Source of the DNA: Methylobacterium thuringiense
Lineage (GTDB): Bacteria; Pseudomonadota; Alphaproteobacteria; Rhizobiales; Beijerinckiaceae
Direction: 5' to 3'
NCBI RefSeq assembly: GCF_022179645.1
Contig: NZ_BPRA01000003.1
Location: 226,750 to 290,749 of the forward strand
DNA: 64,000 nt
Shown here: positions 26,946 through 36,530 of the stretch, piece after piece
Numbering within the stretch: position 1 is the first letter of the stretch
Layout: each line of letters begins with the position of its first letter
The notes under the pieces: generated by a model
What the model saw: the letters and a program-made list of their open reading frames with translations, nothing else
The model's database searches: none
Told to the model about the DNA's origin: nothing
Position numbers and translations under genes: made by a program

Positions 26946-28382
26946 TCAACCGTCTTCGTCGTCCGGCCATGCCCGAGCCGGCTGCCGCTTACCACCCGAG
27001 CGGGGCGCGCCCGATGCGATCCCGGCGACGAGATCGGCGATGTGACGCAAAGCCTCCGTCTGCATCGAACGATCGGGCGTCTCGCCCCGCGCCTGCGGCG
27101 TGACCGCTCTCGAGAAGCCGAGCTTTTCCGCCTCTTTCAGCCGTGCCCCCGCCTGTGAGACCGGGCGCACCGCCCCCGACAGGCCGAGTTCGCCGAAATA
27201 CACCGTCTCCGCCGGCAGCGCCGCGCCCGAGAGCGAGGAGACGAGCGCGGCGGCGACCGCAAGATCGGCTGCCGGTTCGGTGATGCGCAGGCCGCCGGCA
27301 ACGTTGAGATAGACGTCGTGGCTCCCGAGCCGGATGCCGCCATGAGCCTCGAGAACCGCGAGCACCATCGAGAGCCTGTTCGGGTCCCAGCCGACCACCG
27401 CACGGCGCGGCGTGCCGAGCGATGAGGGCGCCACGAGCGCCTGGATCTCCACCAGAAGCGGCCGCGTGCCCTCCATGCCGGCGAAGACCGCGGTTCCCGG
27501 TGCTGCGTGGTCGCGCCCAGCGAGAAAGAGCGCGGACGGGTTCGGCACCTCCGCCAAGCCGCCATCGGTCATCTCGAACACGCCGATCTCGTCGGTCGGT
27601 CCGAACCGGTTCTTCACGGCCCGCAGAATACGAAAATGGTGGCCCTGGTCGCCCTCGAACGAGGCGACCGCATCGACCATGTGCTCGACGACCCGCGGAC
27701 CCGCGATCTGCCCGTCCTTCGTGACATGGCCGACGAGGATCACGGCGGTGCCCGTGGTCTTGGCGAACCGTATCAGCGCCTGCGCGGAGGAGCGCACCTG
27801 CGTGACGGTGCCGGGTGCCGATTCGACGGTCTCGGTCCACATGGTCTGGATCGAGTCGATGATCGCCAGCGCCGGCGGCCGCCCCTGCGAGAGCGTCTCG
27901 ACGATGTCCTCGACATTGGTCTCGGCGGCGAGGTCCACGGGGCGGTCGGAGAGCCCGAGCCGCTCGGCGCGCAGCCGCACCTGACCAACCGCCTCCTCGC
28001 CGGAGATGTAGGCGACCCGTGCGCCGTCCTTGGCCATGGCCGCGCCGGCCTGCATCAACAAGGTCGACTTGCCGATGCCTGGATCGCCGCCGATCAGGAT
28101 CACCGAGCCGCGTACGAAACCGCCGCCGGTGACCCGGTCGAGCTCTGCGATGCCCGAGGGCGTGCGCGGCGCCTCCTTGGCCTCGCCGGTCAGCCCTTCG
28201 AGGGGAAACACGCGGCCGCGCGCCCGGCTCGGCCGCGTCGCGACGGGACCGGCCTGCGGGCCGGCCGCCCCCGTCTCCTCGACGATCGTGTTCCAGCCGT
28301 TGCAGGCCTCGCAGCGCCCGCGCCAGCGATTGTAGACGGCCCCGCAGGACTGGCAGACGAAGGTCTGGTGGATCTTGGCCAT
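26946..28382 (-). CDS. radA: DNA repair protein RadA
   Basis: RadA (Sms) is a RecA-like branch-migration helicase. The 478-residue protein has an N-terminal C4 zinc finger (CQSCGAVYNRWRGRCEACNGW-type, about 10-31), Walker A GGDPGIGKSTLL (about 98-109), the RadA-specific KNRFG motif (VKNRFGPTDE, about 256-265), and a C-terminal Lon-like domain with LNVAGGLRITEPAADLAVAAAL. It is the distal gene of the leftward rpsF-to-radA block. Confidence 0.96.
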   Translation of the reverse strand: MAKIHQTFVCQSCGAVYNRWRGRCEACNGWNTIVEETGAAGPQAGPVATRPSRARGRVFPLEGLTGEAKEAPRTPSGIAELDRVTGGGFVRGSVILIGGDPGIGKSTLLMQAGAAMAKDGARVAYISGEEAVGQVRLRAERLGLSDRPVDLAAETNVEDIVETLSQGRPPALAIIDSIQTMWTETVESAPGTVTQVRSSAQALIRFAKTTGTAVILVGHVTKDGQIAGPRVVEHMVDAVASFEGDQGHHFRILRAVKNRFGPTDEIGVFEMTDGGLAEVPNPSALFLAGRDHAAPGTAVFAGMEGTRPLLVEIQALVAPSSLGTPRRAVVGWDPNRLSMVLAVLEAHGGIRLGSHDVYLNVAGGLRITEPAADLAVAAALVSSLSGAALPAETVYFGELGLSGAVRPVSQAGARLKEAEKLGFSRAVTPQARGETPDRSMQTEALRHIADLVAGIASGAPRSGGKRQPARAWPDDEDG

Positions 28383-28417
28383 GTCATTTTTAAAGAGAGG
28401 AATCCGGTCGGTCGGAT

Positions 28418-29542
28418 TCAGGCGCCAGCATACTCGCGAACATAACGGGAACCTAGCCCCGTCAGGATCTCGTAGCCGATCGTACCTGCCGTTCTGCCGA
28501 CCCTGTCGAGATCGAGCTCGTCCCCGATCAGCGTTGCGATCATCCCTCGGCGAGCGTCAGGCACGGCGGTGACGTCGAGGATGATCAGATCCATCGAGAT
28601 CAGGCCGACGATCGGGCAGAGTACGCCTTCGACAAGCGCGTGGCCGTGATTGCTCGCGGAGCGTGGATAGCCGTCGGCGTAGCCGATCGACAGCGTGGCT
28701 AGACGGCGGGGGGCCGGTGCGGTCCAGCGGGCATCGTAGCCGGCAGTCTCGCCGGACTCTACGGCACGAACCTGGACGATCGGCGTCTCCAGCCGCACCA
28801 CCGGCCGCATCGGGTTGTTTTCGGCGTATGGAGTCGGATTGCCGCCGAACAGGGCATAGCCCGGGCGGAGCAGATCGTGACGGGCCTCGCGCCCAAGATA
28901 GATGCCCGAGGAATTGGCCAACGATCCCGAAATGCCGGGGAACGCCGCACGGATGTCGGCGAAGGCGGCAATCTGGCGAGCGTTCACCGGCTGATCCGGG
29001 CATTCGGCGCTGACGAGATGGCTCATCACGAGAGCAATGCCGGCGCGGCCGAAGACCGCGTCGGCGGCGAGTCCCAGAGCCTCTGCCACCGACAGCCCGA
29101 GCCGGTTCATGCCCGTGTCGACATGGAGCGCCGCGGGCAGCGCGCCCTGTGCGCCCTCTACCCATTCGGTAAGTTCCTCGCAGGAGCCGAGAACCGGGCG
29201 CAGCCGCGCGTCACGATAGGACGGCTCGCTGCCCGGCCGGAAGCCGTTGAGAACATAGATGTCGGCGTCAGGCAGGATAGCGCGAGCGGCGACCCCCTCC
29301 GCCAGATGCGCCACGAAGAACGTCCGGCAGCCGGCCCGGAACAGCACTGGCGCGACTGCCGCCAGCCCACAACCATAGGCATCCGCCTTCACGACCGCCG
29401 CGCATTCCGCGTCAGGGGCCTGCGCTCCGAGCCGCCGCCAGTTCTCGGCGATGGCGGCGAGGTCGATCATGAGACGGGCGCCGTGCGCGGTGTGTCCGTC
29501 TCGATTCGTGTCTCGGGACGCTATGGCGGCTGTCCTCATCAA
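28418..29542 (-). CDS. alr: Alanine racemase
   Basis: Produces D-alanine for peptidoglycan. The 374-residue PLP enzyme has the cofactor Lys in AAVVKADAYGCGLAAVAP (Lys about 48), the barrel segment VDTGMNRLGLS, and the C-terminal domain with the catalytic Tyr in VGETAGYDARWTAP-like GETAGYDARW and TLSIGYADGYPRS. I keep the start at 29542 because the in-frame ATG at 29470 would cut into the first family strand (ARLMIDLAAIAENW). It lies between dnaB and radA, a conserved order. Confidence 0.93.
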   Translation of the reverse strand: MMRTAAIASRDTNRDGHTAHGARLMIDLAAIAENWRRLGAQAPDAECAAVVKADAYGCGLAAVAPVLFRAGCRTFFVAHLAEGVAARAILPDADIYVLNGFRPGSEPSYRDARLRPVLGSCEELTEWVEGAQGALPAALHVDTGMNRLGLSVAEALGLAADAVFGRAGIALVMSHLVSAECPDQPVNARQIAAFADIRAAFPGISGSLANSSGIYLGREARHDLLRPGYALFGGNPTPYAENNPMRPVVRLETPIVQVRAVESGETAGYDARWTAPAPRRLATLSIGYADGYPRSASNHGHALVEGVLCPIVGLISMDLIILDVTAVPDARRGMIATLIGDELDLDRVGRTAGTIGYEILTGLGSRYVREYAGA

Positions 29543-29616
29543 GGATCGCTACTTGCCGTCTAACACAAAGCCGGCATCGCGATCATGGTGCTACGGCCAT
29601 GGCCAATGCCGAGAAA

Positions 29617-31104
29617 TTACATCCGATCGGGCATTCGATCTTCGGCGGCAAGGTTCGAAAACCGCGTGATGTTCGCGTCGAACTGCAGCTCCACCGTTCC
29701 CGTCGGCCCGTGACGCTGCTTGCCGAGGATCACCTCGGCCTTGCCGTGGACGCGGTTCATCTCCGCCTCCCAGGCGAAGAACTCTTCGGTGCCCTCGCGG
29801 GGCTTCTTGTTGTTGACGTAGTATTCCTCGCGGAACACGAACATCACCACGTCGGCATCCTGCTCGATCGAGCCGGACTCGCGCAGGTCCGAAAGCTGCG
29901 GGCGCTTGTCGTCGCGGTTCTCGACCTGGCGGGAGAGCTGCGACAGGGCGATGATCGGCACCGAGAGTTCCTTGGCCAGTGCCTTCATGCCGGTGGTGAT
30001 CTCGGTCATCTCCTGCACGCGGTTGTCCGAGCGCTTGCCGGAGCCGGCGAGCAGCTGGAGGTAGTCGACGATCAGGACGTCGAGGCCCTTCTGGCGCTTG
30101 AGGCGGCGTGCGCGGGCGGCGAGCTGAGCGATCGAGATGCCGCCGGACTGGTCGATGTAGAAGGGAATCGTCTGCATATCCCGCGCGGCATCGGTGATCT
30201 TGTAGAAATCTTCCGGGCGGATGTCGCCGCGGCGGATCTTGTAGGAGGGCACGCCGGACTGCTCGGCGATGATGCGGGTGGCAAGCTGCTCGGCCGACAT
30301 TTCGAGCGAGAAGAACCCGACGATGCCGCCGTTTTTCGTCTTCGTGGTGCCGTCGGGCTGCTTCTCGCCCTGGTAGGCCTTGGCGATGTTGAAAGCGATG
30401 TTGGTGACGAGCGACGTCTTGCCCATGGCCGGGCGGCCCGCGAGGATGATCAAATCCGACGACTGCAGCCCGCCCATCTTGGCGTCGAGGTCGGACAGGC
30501 CGGTGGCGAGCCCCGAGAGTTTGCCCTCGCGCTGATAGGCCTTGGCCGCCATGTCGACGGCGGTGGTGAGCGCGTCGGAGAATTTCTGGAAGCCGCCGTC
30601 GTACTTGCCGGCCTCGGCGAGCTCGTAGAGCCGGCGCTCGGTCTCCTCGATCTGGTCGCGGGGCGCGGACTCGACCGGGGCCTCGTAGGCGCCGTTGACG
30701 AGGTCCTCGCCGATGGTGATGAGCCGGCGGCGGATGGCGAGATCGTAGACGGCGCGGCCGTAATCCGCCGCGTTGACGACGGTGGTCGCCTCGGCCGCGA
30801 GGCGCGCGAGATAGGCCATCACGGTGATGCCGCCGAGGTCGGCGTCGCCGAGATAGGTCTTCAGCGTGATCGGCGTGGCGAGCTTGCCGGCCTTGATCAG
30901 CGAGGCGGCGGTCTCGAAGATCCGGCGGTGCACCTCCTCCATGAAGTGCTCGGGCATCAGGAAGTCCGAGACGCGATAATAGGCGTCGTTGTTCACGAGC
31001 ATCGCGCCAATCAGCGCCTGCTCCGCGTCGATGTTGTGCGGCGCGACCCGGTATTCGGCCTGGACCGCTTCGAGCTTGGCCGCGAGGGCGTTCGGCAGGG
31101 CCAT
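29617..31104 (-). CDS. dnaB: Replicative DNA helicase DnaB
   Basis: Hexameric 5'-3' helicase of the replication fork. The 495-residue protein shows the N-terminal primase-interacting domain with PHNIDAEQALIGAMLVNNDAY (about 21-41), the linker, and the RecA-like motor with Walker A LAGRPAMGKTSLVTNIA (about 211-227), Walker B-type VLIVDYLQLL and the arginine-finger region LSQLSRQVENRDDKRPQLSDLRESG. No intein is visible. An unusual Lys/Thr/Gly insertion, GEKQPDGTTKTKNGG, lies after Walker A as in other Rhizobiales. Confidence 0.97.
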   Translation of the reverse strand: MALPNALAAKLEAVQAEYRVAPHNIDAEQALIGAMLVNNDAYYRVSDFLMPEHFMEEVHRRIFETAASLIKAGKLATPITLKTYLGDADLGGITVMAYLARLAAEATTVVNAADYGRAVYDLAIRRRLITIGEDLVNGAYEAPVESAPRDQIEETERRLYELAEAGKYDGGFQKFSDALTTAVDMAAKAYQREGKLSGLATGLSDLDAKMGGLQSSDLIILAGRPAMGKTSLVTNIAFNIAKAYQGEKQPDGTTKTKNGGIVGFFSLEMSAEQLATRIIAEQSGVPSYKIRRGDIRPEDFYKITDAARDMQTIPFYIDQSGGISIAQLAARARRLKRQKGLDVLIVDYLQLLAGSGKRSDNRVQEMTEITTGMKALAKELSVPIIALSQLSRQVENRDDKRPQLSDLRESGSIEQDADVVMFVFREEYYVNNKKPREGTEEFFAWEAEMNRVHGKAEVILGKQRHGPTGTVELQFDANITRFSNLAAEDRMPDRM

Positions 31105-31436
31105 AGGCGGTCTCGCTCCTTCAGCGGCAGCCCGCGGGCGCCGGTCTCCGTCAGCCGTCCACCATGCCGCGACAGGGTGAACCGATCCTTAGCCGCGCTC
31201 TTCGGAACGCGAACGCCCGCGATTCCCTGAGAGGAACCGCGGGCGTCCATGGTCGAACAAACTGCGAACGTGTCAACCGCGGGAAACGACGCTCCCCGCT
31301 GTCCACCGTTGCTTGGGAGACTTCCGGCCTCTCGGACAGGGTGGTGTGACGGTTCCCCGCCCCACAAGGGGGAGGAGAAGGGCGTCATCGACCGCTTCGC
31401 AAGATGGAAGCGGTGTCAGCCTGAAGTACCAGAGGC
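31105..31436. other. 332-bp gap between rplI and dnaB with a strong hairpin
   Basis: A long dyad at 31213-31246 (ACGCCCGCG/CGCGGGCGT plus TTCC/GGAA around CTGAGA) lies about 110 bases upstream of dnaB. A second GC-rich stem with CCCC-ACAA-GGGG is near 31360-31376. They may end the ribosomal-protein transcript before dnaB. No gene seen. Confidence 0.5.
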
Positions 31437-32018
31437 TTAGCGATCCCGATCGCGGTCGTCGGCGCCTTCACCGGCATCGGCCAGGGCCTGGCCGACTTCG
31501 AGGCCGAGGTCGTCGAGGTTGAACGCCTCGCGCTCGGTGACGGACTCGCCGCGGGCCTGACGCTCGGCCTCTTCGGGGCTGCGGGCGACGTTGACGGTGA
31601 CGGTGATCTCGACCTCGGGGTGCAGCGTGACGGGCACGTTGTGCAGGCCGAGCGTCTTGATCGGCTGGTGCAGCACGAACTGGTCGCGGCCGACCGAGAA
31701 GCCGTCCTTGGTGACGACCTCGGCGAGGTCGCGGGTGGAGACCGAGCCGTACAGCACGCCGGACTCGCCCGACTGGCGGATGAGCACGAAGCTCTGGCCG
31801 TTCAGCTTCTCGGCGACGCCCTCGGCCTCCTTGCGGCGGTCGAGGTTGCGGGCTTCGAGCTGGGCGCGCTGGGTCTCGAAGTGCTTCTTGTTGCCCTCAG
31901 TGGCGCGCAGGGCCTTGCCGCGGGCGAGGAGGAAGTTGCGGGCGTAGCCCGGCTTGACGCTGACGGTCTCGCCCATCTGGCCGAGCTTGGCGACGCGCTC
32001 GAGGAGGATGACGTCCAT
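31437..32018 (-). CDS. rplI: 50S ribosomal protein L9
   Basis: The 193-residue protein has the L9 N-terminal rRNA-binding domain ([31 protein letters not shown], signature GYARNFL at about 24-30), the long connecting helix and C-terminal domain with [11 protein letters not shown]. An acidic C-terminal tail beyond the usual 150 residues ([24 protein letters not shown]) is typical of alphaproteobacterial L9. It follows the DUF2232 gene by 29 bases. Confidence 0.97.
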   Translation of the reverse strand: MDVILLERVAKLGQMGETVSVKPGYARNFLLARGKALRATEGNKKHFETQRAQLEARNLDRRKEAEGVAEKLNGQSFVLIRQSGESGVLYGSVSTRDLAEVVTKDGFSVGRDQFVLHQPIKTLGLHNVPVTLHPEVEITVTVNVARSPEEAERQARGESVTEREAFNLDDLGLEVGQALADAGEGADDRDRDR

Positions 32019-32047
32019 GGATGAAGTCCTTCTTTGGGTTGGGTGGT

Positions 32048-33097
32048 TCAGAGGGAGCGGGGTCCGCCGGGCGGGTCCGCCGGGGCCGAGCGGCGCGCGA
32101 GCGCCGTGTCGGCGATGCCGAACAGGGTCAGCGCCACGAAGGCGAGCCCCTGAGTCAGGATGAGGACGAGGTAGAGCCCGAACAGCAGGGCGCCGCGCGC
32201 CTGCCGACCCCGGCTCCGGTCGTGGAAGGCGGCGAGCCCCTGCAGGCTGAAGGCCGCGCTCAGCGCGCCGATCAGCGCCACGCCGAGCACGCCGGGATAG
32301 CCCGGCACCAGGGCCACGGCGATCGCGCCGACGAGCATCACCAGCACGTTGCGCGGCATCTGCGTGGAGGGCAGGTCCGGCCAGGGCCGCATCAGCCGGC
32401 CGGAAATCTTGACGATGCGCGCGGCGGCCCAGAGGTAGAACACGAGCAGGATGGTGAGGCCCTGCGCGGCGAGCCCCGGAGCGACGGTGGCCAGCGCATC
32501 GGCGACCTCGTCCTGAACCGTGGGAGCCTTATCCTCGTTCGGGACGGGAGGCGGCTCCTGCGCGGGCGGCGGAGTTACGCCCGAGGGTTGGCCCTCAGGC
32601 TGCCCGGCAATCCTCGCCGAGACGCTCGCGGGTCCTTCGCCCTTCATCTGTGCCTGCACCACCTTCTTCGCCATGGCGCCGAGCTGAGTCCGGAACGTCT
32701 CGTAGTTCGGCGCGGCGATCACGGCGATGGCGACGAAAGCGAGCGCGGCCGTGCCGGCGACCCAGGCGAGCAGCCGGCCGACCGGATACCATTCGAGCGT
32801 GCCGTCGGCGTTCGGCCGGCCGAGCAAGGCGAGATAGGCGATCCACCAGGCGGGGACCGCGAGATAGGCCGCGAAGCCGATACCGAGGAAGGGGGTGACG
32901 CCGATCGCCAGCGCCAAGGTGCCGGCCGCCACGGCGGCAAGGCCGGCCTTGTGGCTCCAGCCGAGCCCGACGATGAGAATCGGCAGGGGGGCGAGCAGGT
33001 AGAGCAGGATCGCGAGCGGCGTCGCCTGCAGCAGCATCCCGAACAGGAGCGCCGAGACGAGCCCGGCGAGGACGCCGATGCCGAGGTTCTGGGCCAT
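32048..33097 (-). CDS. DUF2232 multi-pass membrane protein
   Basis: A 349-residue integral membrane protein with about eight to nine hydrophobic segments and a central hydrophilic Pro/Glu-rich stretch (about 190-215). It starts [23 protein letters not shown] at 33097; a longer in-frame start at 33190 gives no family match. DUF2232 (YybS-like) proteins sit between rpsR and rplI in many alphaproteobacteria, as here. Function unknown; an envelope role is inferred. Confidence 0.87.
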   Translation of the reverse strand: MAQNLGIGVLAGLVSALLFGMLLQATPLAILLYLLAPLPILIVGLGWSHKAGLAAVAAGTLALAIGVTPFLGIGFAAYLAVPAWWIAYLALLGRPNADGTLEWYPVGRLLAWVAGTAALAFVAIAVIAAPNYETFRTQLGAMAKKVVQAQMKGEGPASVSARIAGQPEGQPSGVTPPPAQEPPPVPNEDKAPTVQDEVADALATVAPGLAAQGLTILLVFYLWAAARIVKISGRLMRPWPDLPSTQMPRNVLVMLVGAIAVALVPGYPGVLGVALIGALSAAFSLQGLAAFHDRSRGRQARGALLFGLYLVLILTQGLAFVALTLFGIADTALARRSAPADPPGGPRSL

Positions 33098-33196
33098 GTT
33101 TTGTACGACGCGCTGTCCCGCTGACCCGAGGAGGGCAGGGTTAGAGGCAATCCGAAGCCCCAGCGATCGGACGGAGGAAACCGTCCGCAACGAAGA

Positions 33197-33221
33197 GCCG
33201 GCCCAGCAAAGCCGGGCCGGC
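33197..33221. terminator. Hairpin after rpsR
   Basis: GCCGGCCC pairs with GGGCCGGC around a 9-base loop, 15 bases downstream of the rpsR stop on the minus strand. It probably lowers read-through into the DUF2232 gene. Confidence 0.5.
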
Positions 33222-33235
33222 CAAATCCGAAAAGA

Positions 33236-33511
33236 CTACTTGATGACGTAGGGGAGCAGACCGAGGAAGCGCGAACGCTTGATCGCCTGGGCGAGCTCGC
33301 GCTGCTTCTTGGCCGAGACCGCGGTGATGCGGCTCGGCACGATCTTGCCGCGCTCCGAGACGTAGCGGGAGAGCAGCTTCACGTCCTTGTAGTCGATCTT
33401 CGGCGCATTCACGCCGGAGAAGGGGCAGGTCTTGCGACGACGGAAGAAGGGACGACGGCCACCGCCGCCAGCACCACCGGCAGCCGCGCCGGCACTTGCA
33501 CCGAATGCCAT
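33236..33511 (-). CDS. rpsR: 30S ribosomal protein S18
   Basis: A 91-residue S18 with an Ala/Gly-rich N-terminal extension, then [34 protein letters not shown] and the signature [26 protein letters not shown]. It follows rpsF by two bases; S6 and S18 form a heterodimer on 16S rRNA. Confidence 0.97.
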   Translation of the reverse strand: MAFGASAGAAAGGAGGGGRRPFFRRRKTCPFSGVNAPKIDYKDVKLLSRYVSERGKIVPSRITAVSAKKQRELAQAIKRSRFLGLLPYVIK

Positions 33512-33513
33512 GA

Positions 33514-33981
33514 TCAGTTCTCCCCGCCGAAGTTACGCTCGGGCCGGTCGCCGCGATCGCCGCGGTCACCCCGGTCCCCACGATCGCCGCCGCCGCCGAA
33601 CTCGTCGTCGCGACGACGCGGACGGTCGCCGCGGTCGCGATCCTTGCGGTCGTCGCGGTCGCGCTTCTGCATCATGGCCGAGGGCTCGGCCTCGAGCTGC
33701 TCGACGCGGATGGTCATGAAGCGCAGCACGTCCTCGGAGATCTGCATCTGGCGCTCCATCTCGGCGAGCGCAGCCGGGGGGGCGGAGATGTTGAGGAGCG
33801 TGAAATGCGCCTTGCGGTTCTTCTTGATCCGGTAGGCGAGGGACTTGATGCCCCAGGGCTCGATCTTCTCGATCGTGCCGCCATTGGCTTCGATGACGCC
33901 CTTGTAGGTCTCGACCATGGTCTCGACCTGCTGGGCCGTCACGTCCTGGCGCGCCAGGAAGACGTGTTCGTAGAGAGGCAT
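33514..33981 (-). CDS. rpsF: 30S ribosomal protein S6
   Basis: A 155-residue S6: [20 protein letters not shown] start, the conserved [27 protein letters not shown] strand-loop-strand, and [11 protein letters not shown]. The C-terminus is a long Asp/Arg/Gly repeat tail ([19 protein letters not shown], then [12 protein letters not shown]), an alphaproteobacterial feature. ATG 33981 is the family start. First gene of the leftward ribosomal block. Confidence 0.96.
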   Translation of the reverse strand: MPLYEHVFLARQDVTAQQVETMVETYKGVIEANGGTIEKIEPWGIKSLAYRIKKNRKAHFTLLNISAPPAALAEMERQMQISEDVLRFMTIRVEQLEAEPSAMMQKRDRDDRKDRDRGDRPRRRDDEFGGGGDRGDRGDRGDRGDRPERNFGGEN

Positions 33982-34440
33982 TCTCGGGCCTTTCATCACA
34001 AAAAGGAGCCCGACCGCGTGTCAGCGGATTGCTCGGGCCGGTTCGTCTCGCAGTTCTCTCGGCGCCAAGCCCTTCGAGCCGTTGAATGGCCCGAGCGGAG
34101 TGTCGAAGGCGGGAACACCGGACGACGGGTTCTTCGAAGACGAACCCTATGCCGCGAACGGCACCGCCCGTTCAGCCCCCGGCCGGAGCGAACGCGAAGC
34201 GGGGCGTGTAGCGGGGTTTTTGCTGGAGGGCAAGGTGGAGAGAGGAAGCAGTTCGGATAGCGACGGGAATTAGCCGTCTTCTGCTGACGCTGCCATATGC
34301 TGCACGGCCAGCCAGAGCATTTGCATCTAAGGTGCACCGCCTTCCTGTTCATAAAGCTCTTGGCGATCTGTTCAGCTAGATTTATGCTCGTTTGTAGTAG
34401 CAAGATTCGATATCAAGTTCGTTGTCTGAGGAAGCAGTGC
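33982..34440. other. 459-bp gap: rpsF promoter side and left edge of an AT-rich island
   Basis: GC content falls from typical host values to visibly AT-rich at about 34270. The left part should carry the rpsF promoter. No tRNA, integrase or clear direct repeat marks the island edge. Open frames here lack family features. Confidence 0.45.
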
Positions 34441-35620
34441 ATGCCGGTTGATGATGATAATCTTGAATTTGCAGATGAAGGCGATGCCATCCTTGATGCC
34501 AATCAGGTAGCGATTTCTCGCAAGCCGTTCTTCACTCGACTGATTGGACGGTAGAAACAATTATATCGCAAGCAAAGCGCGGAAATATCGAAATGAGGCC
34601 ACGCTTTCAGCGCCGTGACGCTTGGCGAGTATTGCGCAAAAGCAGATTTGTAGAATCAATTATTTTGGGTCTTCCAATTCCTCAAATTGTTCTAGCTGAG
34701 AAGCGTAACGAGCGCGGTAAATATATAGTCCTGGATGGAAAACAAAGATTATTGTCGTTATTGCAGTTTGTTGGAGATGCTGAAGGTGAAAACAATAATT
34801 TTGCACTATTAGGATTAGAAGCAAGAGCTGATTTAGTTCGAAAAAATATAAAGACCTTGCTGAGGACCCTACGCTCTCGAATGAGCTGAATGCTTTCTTG
34901 AACCACACTCTACGCACCGTTGTCATCCGGAACTGGCCAAATACGGAATTCTTACATCTCGTATTTTTAAGGCTAAACACCGGAAGCGTAAAGTTATCGC
35001 CTCAGGAGCTGCGGCAGGCTGTCGTTCCAGGTGGGTTCTCCGACTATGTCGATGATGCTGCGGCGGCATCCTCAGAGATACAAGCGCTGCTCTCTCGAAA
35101 GACGCCAGATCCGAGAATGAGGGACGTAGAACTGCTAGTGAGATATCTCGCACTTCACAACTTTGTTGAAAAATATCCTGGCCGTATGAAAACTTTTCTT
35201 GATGAAAGTTGCGAAAAACTTAATAACAACTGGGATAAATCGCAATATGTCGTTAAAGAACAGGTAAGAAACTTTAAAGAAGCTACAAAGGCTCTTATCG
35301 ATATTTTTGGGGCTAATCGTATAGCACGGAAAGAAAATTCCAAATCGTTTAATCGAGCAATATTTGACGCTCTTGTGTTCTATGCATCCGAACCGCGCAT
35401 TAGTGATGCAATGTTGGGCGACCGAGATCGAGTTATTAATGCATACAATGAGGTTCTGAAAAACCCTGAATTTGCTGAGGCTATCGAAAGCGATACAGCA
35501 GGCTTGCCTCATACTGAAGCGCGGCTCAGAATTTGGGGGGAAGCGCTTCATAATATAATAGCTTTACCTGCAGCGCCACCAAAATTGGTCGATGGAAGAA
35601 TTTCGTTTGCGGGTTTCTAG
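34441..35620 (+). pseudogene. DUF262 (GmrS-type N-terminal) gene broken into three frames
   Basis: One DUF262 protein can be read if two -1 frame changes are allowed. Frame A: 34441 (ATG with AGGAAG upstream) to about 34540, MPVDDDNLEFADEGDA to KPFFTRL. Frame B: about 34542 to 34846, DWTVETIISQAKRGNIEMRPRFQRRDAW, then the family signature PIPQIVLAEK and the DGxQR motif as LDGKQRLLSLLQ. Frame C: about 34847 to 35620, YKDLAEDPTLSNEL through the C-terminus. The restored product would be about 393 residues. DUF262 is a ParB/Srx-like NTP-hydrolysing fold found in the GmrSD type IV restriction system. AT-rich codon use marks transfer. Whether it is a true pseudogene, a sequencing error or recoded is open. 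Confidence 0.75.
34841..34847 (+). other. A_AAA_AAT heptamer at the second frame break
   Basis: The zero-frame codons CGA AAA AAT at 34839-34847 form an X_XXY_YYZ heptamer. A -1 slip here would continue exactly into the downstream DUF262 frame (TAT AAA GAC). A lost A in a run of seven explains the break equally well. Confidence 0.4.
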
Positions 35621-35622
35621 CA

Positions 35623-36285
35623 ATGGCGTCCGCTGGTTACATGCGTTTGAATGAGCAGATAGCATATCTGCGTACACATTTATTGCCTGCTGTTTTTGAC
35701 CCAACAGGTAACTACAGCGACCAAAGCATTTTCGTTAAAGCGCTGGCTTTCAGAGTTTTAGCTCATGCAGAAATCGAAGAATTTTTTGAAGAGCGAGTCA
35801 CTGAAATAGCTAAAACAGCTTGGGCGTCTTGGAAAGAAAAATGCCATGTATCGGCTACAGCAATGTGTCTTATCGCATTTAGTGGTAGAGAGATGAAGCT
35901 TCCTCCAGATACATATAGTGCGCCGGGAGACAATCAAAAGAAGATATGGCCCTCACTAATCGATGTTAATCATAGGTTAAATGAAGCCGTCAGCCTATTT
36001 ATAAAACAAATTTCGATTAACAATCATGGTATTCGGGAGAAGAATATACTTGGTATGCTGTTGCCCGTTGGTATAGATCATAAGAAAATCGATGACGTTT
36101 TTCTTACGGAAATCGATGATTTTGGACAGCAAAGAGGCAAGGCTGCTCACACCAGTTCGGCAAAATTTGTTCAGCAAGGAATCGATCCAAAAGGCGAATA
36201 TGACCGCTTGCTGAAAATTGTAAGTTTGTTACTGCCCCTCGATGAAGAGCTTGATATTGTTCTAAAAAATTGTACTTCTGTCTAA
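35623..36285 (+). CDS. HEPN-family (MAE_28990-like) putative nuclease
   Basis: A 220-residue, mostly helical protein. The HEPN RNase motif R-x4-H is seen as RGKAAH at residues 171-176, in the usual context DDFGQQRGKAAHTS. The N-terminal RLNEQIAYLRTHLLPA and AFRVLAHAEIEEFFEERV segments resemble the MAE_28990/MAE_18760 HEPN families found in defence and toxin loci. It starts two bases after the DUF262 stop, so both were one operon. Low GC marks it as acquired. It is intact, whereas its partner is frame-broken. Confidence 0.75.
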   Translation: MASAGYMRLNEQIAYLRTHLLPAVFDPTGNYSDQSIFVKALAFRVLAHAEIEEFFEERVTEIAKTAWASWKEKCHVSATAMCLIAFSGREMKLPPDTYSAPGDNQKKIWPSLIDVNHRLNEAVSLFIKQISINNHGIREKNILGMLLPVGIDHKKIDDVFLTEIDDFGQQRGKAAHTSSAKFVQQGIDPKGEYDRLLKIVSLLLPLDEELDIVLKNCTSV

Positions 36286-36530
36286 ATAAATATGATCAAA
36301 AATTTCAAGAAGACGAGATGTCTTACTTTTGACTGGTGCGCGGGTACGTATGGGCGAGTCAAGGGAGTGGGAAATTGTCGGATTATGGTCGAACGGAAGA
36401 TTACGGCACCAGGGCATACCATTTCGCCTGGGGCCACAAAAATCGTGAGGGGATCGTACCGAGCTTGGTCAAGCCTTCGCCGTAGATAATAGGGATTCGG
36501 TTGCCACGTATGTGAGTTCAGCTAAAGCTC
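36286..36530. other. Right edge of the AT-rich island, no gene supported
   Basis: GC content rises back to host level by about 36540. A 65-codon open frame at 36292-36489 has no ribosome site and no recognisable domain. Confidence 0.4.

Noticed and set aside
34297-34440. Extension of the DUF262 first frame upstream to 34297
   Set aside because: The ribosome site AGGAAG and family-like start favour ATG 34441.
36292-36489. 65-codon frame after the HEPN gene
   Set aside because: No ribosome site, no family features, and located in the island-edge transition.
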